64,000 nt of DNA, taken from assembly GCA_028752135.1 (NCBI GenBank), contig CP082782.1, positions 1,240,001 to 1,304,000 of the forward strand, given 5' to 3'. Positions 59,979 through 64,000 of the stretch are shown here, piece by piece; positions within the stretch are counted from its first letter, which is position 1; each line of letters starts with the position of its first letter. The notes beneath the pieces were generated by a model, which ran no database searches, was not told the origin of the DNA, and worked only from the letters and a program-made list of their open reading frames with translations. Source of the DNA: Ehrlichia sp028752135 (GTDB taxonomy: Bacteria > Pseudomonadota > Alphaproteobacteria > Rickettsiales > Anaplasmataceae). A program made the position numbers and the translations under genes.

Positions 59979-61013
59979 TTACAAAAATTGTTGACCAGTG
60001 TGATTATTAGTAGGAATATAGGGAGCAATATTAACATAACGCTTTGACTTAAATCCATGTAAGGGAACAACAGCTTTACGCTTTGACCTACTAACACTTA
60101 GATCACCTACAACTATACTTCCGTCATTACAATTATAAATGCATTCTGTATGCGTTACATTATTAATTACTTTTATCATATTTTGACTAGTCACAAGTAC
60201 CTCTGTCTCAGGAGCAAAAGTTTCTCCCCCAGAAGTTATAAGTGATGCCTTAGCTATACAATCTATTAAACACTCAAAATCAAAACCACACTCTTCTTTT
60301 AGACGTACTAATAAGAAACTATGGTATTGTTCTACCAAAGTACTACAACGTACTGAGTTTTTCACTTCTTCAAAATATTTATTTACATTAAAATCTGGTA
60401 TAACCATACCACAACTGTTCCTAATAAGATTACTATACTTTATACCGAAGGTAACAGGATCTCTAGGTATCAAACCTTCTTTTTTATAAAAGAGTCGCCT
60501 TGCCTGATGTTCAATGCTAGCCATAATCGTATACTTTATCCTTTCAGAGAAATGCATAATACTACGAACAACAACTAGTGAATATACATAATGCTCATCA
60601 AGAAAGTTACTAGCCCTTATTAGTCTACCACATAAAGATTTCACACTTTTCAATCTAGCATTTGCGTCTCTCTGTATGTCACTGAAATACTTTTTTGACA
60701 ATTCCTCATCTTGAGATACAATATGAGAGTTATGCATATCAATTAACAATCCAACCAGCTTACACCCTGCCAATTCTACCTGAGGAATAATAATATTAGA
60801 TATTTTAGCAGATTTAACTAAATCAGATTCAATCAAAAGCCTACAAGAAGCATTAAACAACGCCATTAAACTCCTGAATTCATCTTCAAAGTCATTACAA
60901 TAGTATTCTGAAAGATTTTGTACTGCAATGCTAGTATCAGTAGACAAATTTGCAACAACTTTTTGTATGCCTAGAAACATAGAGTCGTAAATAAGTCTAG
61001 ATAAATTCAACAT
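59979..61013 (-). CDS. Family C protein with short basic tail (344 aa)
   Basis: ATG 61013 about 9 nt after AGGAG; a TTG two codons earlier is less likely. The body: LNLSRLIYDSMFLGIQKVV, YYCNDFEDEFRSLMALFN, SNIIIPQVELA, LIRASNFLDEHYVYSLVVV, FLLVRLKEECGFDFECLIDC and GGETFAPETEVLVTSQNMIKV. The tail is short and basic (SRSKRKAVVPLHGFKSKRYV) with none of the Ser-rich repeats, and ends GQQFL. With the split gene downstream it forms a sub-group that shares YxxNCNDGSIVVGDL-like sequence before the tail. The KRK and KSKR clusters could act as nuclear or nucleic-acid-binding patches, but that is speculation. Promoter element at 61058-61094. Confidence 0.85.
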   Translation of the reverse strand: MLNLSRLIYDSMFLGIQKVVANLSTDTSIAVQNLSEYYCNDFEDEFRSLMALFNASCRLLIESDLVKSAKISNIIIPQVELAGCKLVGLLIDMHNSHIVSQDEELSKKYFSDIQRDANARLKSVKSLCGRLIRASNFLDEHYVYSLVVVRSIMHFSERIKYTIMASIEHQARRLFYKKEGLIPRDPVTFGIKYSNLIRNSCGMVIPDFNVNKYFEEVKNSVRCSTLVEQYHSFLLVRLKEECGFDFECLIDCIAKASLITSGGETFAPETEVLVTSQNMIKVINNVTHTECIYNCNDGSIVVGDLSVSRSKRKAVVPLHGFKSKRYVNIAPYIPTNNHTGQQFL

Positions 61014-62041
61014 ATACAAAAACTCCTAACGATAAAAAAAACTCAGCCTATCAATATAATATACAAAAAGAAAAAAAATGTACACTCATTTGATAGCAGT
61101 ACAAAATGATATGTCACTTAAAAAACACATAATTATGTTTATGAAAAATCTACATTAATTAAACTAGGTAGGATACCATTTATAATCACTATAACCAGAT
61201 ATCTTCGACCAAAGCTACTATGAAGTATATAAATAACATGTAGAATTAGTTTTTAAATACAAATTTTTATTAAGGAATAAAGCATATAACAACCACACAT
61301 ACGTAAATATAACACTAAGAAATTTTTTTGTGTAGCAAAAAGAACTAAAAAATTTAATATATACAAGCATAGCTTACGTTTATTATCTCCGTTATCAAGT
61401 ATAACAACAAGTTATACACATATAACAAAGATGTATTATGGTTGAAAAAAAATTTATCGCTGAAACATTAAAAACCTACTGCCTTATTGGTAATCCATTA
61501 CAAACATACTTTTTACTCTTTAACCTTAATACATCGACTATAAATTCTCTAGTCTTTAATGACACATCTATCATATAAATTTAGCCACATCTTACAATCA
61601 GAAACTATGTATGTAAGTTGATAACAATACACATATCATATAATTTGTATTGCTTGGTTAACTTAATTTAGAACACTAGATAAAAAAACCATAAACTAAT
61701 CAAGCCATTCTTACAAACAAGTAAGTGACTAAATAAAAACTAGTATATAAATACCATATACATTTTAAGTAATATACGAATTCTCGACACATCAAGAAGA
61801 CATACTAACAGTGTTATTATTCTAAAATAACTATTTAAAAAAACCCTCTCTTATTTTTCACAGGAGATAAATAAAGAATTTACATTTATATCACAAAAAA
61901 CACTGAAATTATCAATAGAGAAGTTTCAACTTACAGGATCGAGCTCTTTTAGGAAAAGATAAAGCACCTACAAATCTTACAACTACTAAGCCTACACTGT
62001 ACACTTACTTTCGATTTTTTTTCTTCTACAAAACCATGTGA
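61014..62041. other. Long spacer between family C genes
   Basis: Promoter element at 61058-61094 and the repeated block near 61485-61570. No ORF; the 1-kb length is unusual within the cluster. Confidence 0.5.
61058..61094 (-). promoter_or_regulatory. Conserved family C promoter element
   Basis: ATCAAATGAGTGTAC (61080-61094), 16 T-rich bases, TATATT (61058-61063) on the minus strand, 45 bp upstream of the start at 61013. Confidence 0.7.
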
Positions 62042-63515
62042 TTATCTAGTACTAGCACAACAATTATTCTCTTCACTTATTTCAGAATCATCAGATCCTT
62101 CTACAGGCATTATCCCCTTGATCTATTTCAATATTATTTTTTACTACAGGAAATATAGATTGACTATGTGATTGTTGAGTAACAGCACTACTAGGACCAG
62201 CAATATAACAACCATTTTTTCTACTTATTTTAGGATCAGTTTTTTTTACAGCAAATATAGCTTGATTATATGATTGTTTAGTAACATCACTACTAGGGCC
62301 AGCAATATAATAACCATTTTTTTGACTTCCAGAACCAGACTTTTCTACAGAAAATATAGACTGATTATATGATCGTCCAGTAACAGTACTACTAGGACTA
62401 GCAATATAATAACCACTTTTTTGATTCTCAGGATCAGGTCTTTTTACAGGAAATATAGACTGATTATATGACCGTTTAGTAACATCACTACTAGGACCAG
62501 TAGTACAATTATCCTTCTGACTTGTTTCAGAACCAGATCCTCCTGCAGAAGATATAAACTGACTAGATGATTTTTGAGTAGCACTACTAGAAATACTTCC
62601 GTTATCTCCATGGTAACAAACTTTCTTATATGGAATAGAACTATCCTTGGTAGTTTCAGAGATACTTTTTCTTTTAAGTGCACTAAATACTTTTACCTTG
62701 CCACTACATATAAACACTTCATTATCAGGGAAAAGGTTTTTACCAGGATTCATAAGCGATGCACTAGCTAGATCAACCAAGAGCTGTTCAAAACTACAAC
62801 CATATTTTGTTTCTAACCCTTCTAATAAAAAAAAATGATAGTTCTGAACTGCTTCACTACAACAGGTTCTTAATTTTTCAAAATAAAAATCCGCATCTAT
62901 ATCTTGTTTATATATGGCATAATTCATTGAAACAAAATTACATCCATCTATACCTGTACTAGCACTTAACGATTTATTACAACTCATACGCTTTGTCTTA
63001 CTGACAGCATTGTCAGAAAACAGGCATTTGATGGTATCAGAATAAAATTCTATATACTTAACACAAATAGCAAACACTATAAAATATTCACCCATAAAAT
63101 TACTACTGGACAGTAACGAGTCACACAACAATTTCATCTGAGACACATCACAATCAACTGATTTATCTACGTTATAAAGAATGTTTTGCAAAAAACTATG
63201 TGATTCTTTTCCATGGATAATGAAATAATTATGCAAACCAACATATAAGTCAAGTAAACCATTTGTAACTTTTCGTAATTCACACACAATAGCATCAGAA
63301 AACTGAACAGATTCAATCAACTTAGGGTGACTTAAAAGAGCATACACAATATCTAATACTCTATGAAATGCTCCGTCTCTGCAACAAAATCTAATACAAT
63401 AGCCTACACCACTTTGTTTTAATGCTTTACGTTCTTCTTTACATAAATTTCTTATCACCACATCTAATGTTCCAGACACAGACATGTAAGCAAGTTTACT
63501 TACATTAAATCCCAT
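62042..63515 (-). CDS. Family C protein with four GPSS repeats; last 20 codons out of frame
   Basis: ATG 63515, 8 nt after GGAG. The body: FNVSKLAYMSVSGTLDVVI, IRFCCRDGAFHRVLDIVYAL, CELRKVTNG, LHNYFIIHGKE, SSSNFMGEYFIVFAICV, FLLEGLETKYGCSFEQLLVD and NPGKNLFPDNEVFICSGKVKV. The tail carries four 33-34-residue units (GPSSDVTKRSYNQSIFPVKR type), the motif that occurs once in the plus-strand paralogues. As read, the ORF stops at 62091 after GDNACRRI. Dropping one base near the G4 run (about 62113-62116) gives GIMPVEGSDDSEISEENNCC and ASTR, ending at 62042, which continues the repeat pattern and the Arg tip. Promoter element at 63550-63587. Confidence 0.8.
62131..62530 (-). repeat. 99-102-bp tandem repeat, four units, in a family C tail
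   Basis: CTAGGACCAG or a close variant recurs at 62191, 62293, 62392 and 62491. Units encode (A/T)GPSSxVTxxSYNQSIFxV and stay in frame. Confidence 0.85.
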
Positions 63516-64000
63516 GCTAAAAACTCCAAAGATAGAAAAACCTGATCAAATTATAATATGCAAAAAAAGAACGTATACTAATTTGATAAAACCACAGTCC
63601 AATAAATCATCCAAAAATATAAATTTCATTATAAAATCTATATAAATTTAAAGAAGATTATCAATAGTTTATGTATTAAATAATCTATATTATTAATTTA
63701 CTAACTATAATAAGATCTATCACCTAACTAGCAATTTATTAAAAAGTATACTTTTGATTACTTGAATCTATTAGTCATAAATCTTATAGATTTCAACAAT
63801 AATGTCTATTAAGTTAAATAGTAGAATATTTCTCACACGATTAGAAATTTATGTAATATTAATACCACTATAACATACTTTACAAAACATATAAATTCAA
63901 TTTCGTTGATTTCAGGTTAGTAACACTAAAGTAAAATAACATAAATTGAAGATATTTTTTTACAAAAAGTTAGCTATTAATATAGCTACTAATAAACATT
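63516..64000. other. Upstream spacer, running off the window
   Basis: Promoter element at 63550-63587 and the repeated spacer block near 63730-63860, so another family C gene may lie beyond the right edge. Confidence 0.5.
63550..63587 (-). promoter_or_regulatory. Conserved family C promoter element
   Basis: ATCAAATTAGTATAC (63573-63587), 17 bases with a T7 run, perfect TATAAT (63550-63555) on the minus strand, 35 bp upstream of the start at 63515. Confidence 0.75.

Noticed and set aside
1..64000. tRNA or rRNA genes
   Set aside because: No T-arm consensus (GGTTCGAATC-like) or GC-rich clover-leaf block was found by eye on either strand; a covariance-model scan would be decisive.
1..64000. Insertion sequences or prophage
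   Set aside because: No transposase, integrase or phage structural protein is encoded; the repeats seen are explained by gene duplication and tail repeats.

Overview
The window looks like a lineage-specific accessory stretch of an Ehrlichia chromosome (Anaplasmataceae, Alphaproteobacteria), most likely of the E. canis / E. chaffeensis / E. muris group. This rests on roughly three-quarters A+T by eye, very low coding density with long empty spacers, tandem families of Ser/Thr-rich proteins of unknown function, single-pass membrane proteins, and one recognisable housekeeping gene, a 3-methyladenine DNA glycosylase. No tRNA, rRNA, transposase, phage gene or CRISPR array was seen.

Layout. (1) 1-6.5 kb, minus strand: three large Ser- and acid-rich proteins, two with N-terminal membrane anchors, linked by TAATG stop/start overlaps and closed by a strong AT-rich hairpin terminator at 1861-1928. 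(2) 7.2-18.6 kb, minus strand: a run of small bitopic coiled-coil proteins (family A) spread thinly between spacers of 0.2-1.2 kb. One is a pseudogene, one is frameshifted, one carries a 204-bp internal duplication and a C11 tract in its upstream spacer. The plus-strand glycosylase gene sits inside this run. (3) 19.6-43.4 kb, minus strand: family B, built from a helical module of about 190 residues with a core near VRFTxNFSxL. It occurs as membrane-anchored single-module proteins at both ends and as soluble proteins with 1 to 4 modules in the middle. (4) 43.9-47.8 kb plus strand and 50.1-63.5 kb minus strand: family C, a conserved helical body of about 320 residues followed by fast-changing Ser/acid-rich tails with tandem repeats. 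The two arms face each other across a small region holding a decayed gene and a nonsense-interrupted ORF.

Main observations. At least six genes are broken at an A or T homopolymer (6-8 bases), and every one would be repaired by one extra base (equivalent to a -1 shift); in three of them the zero-frame sequence is the dnaX-type slippery heptamer A AAA AAG. A seventh break, at the end of the last gene, goes the other way. This could be phase variation, transcriptional or ribosomal slippage, pseudogenisation or homopolymer under-calling in the assembly, and is testable. Separately, all seven minus-strand family C genes share a promoter-like element (ATCAAATTAGTGTAC, then usually 16-18 T-rich bases, then a -10 box), and family B soluble genes share a different one (TTGCAA-N16-TATATT). 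The duplicated unit therefore includes regulatory DNA and the paralogues are probably co-regulated. Many family members end in a basic C-terminal tip, consistent with but not proof of type IV secretion substrates.
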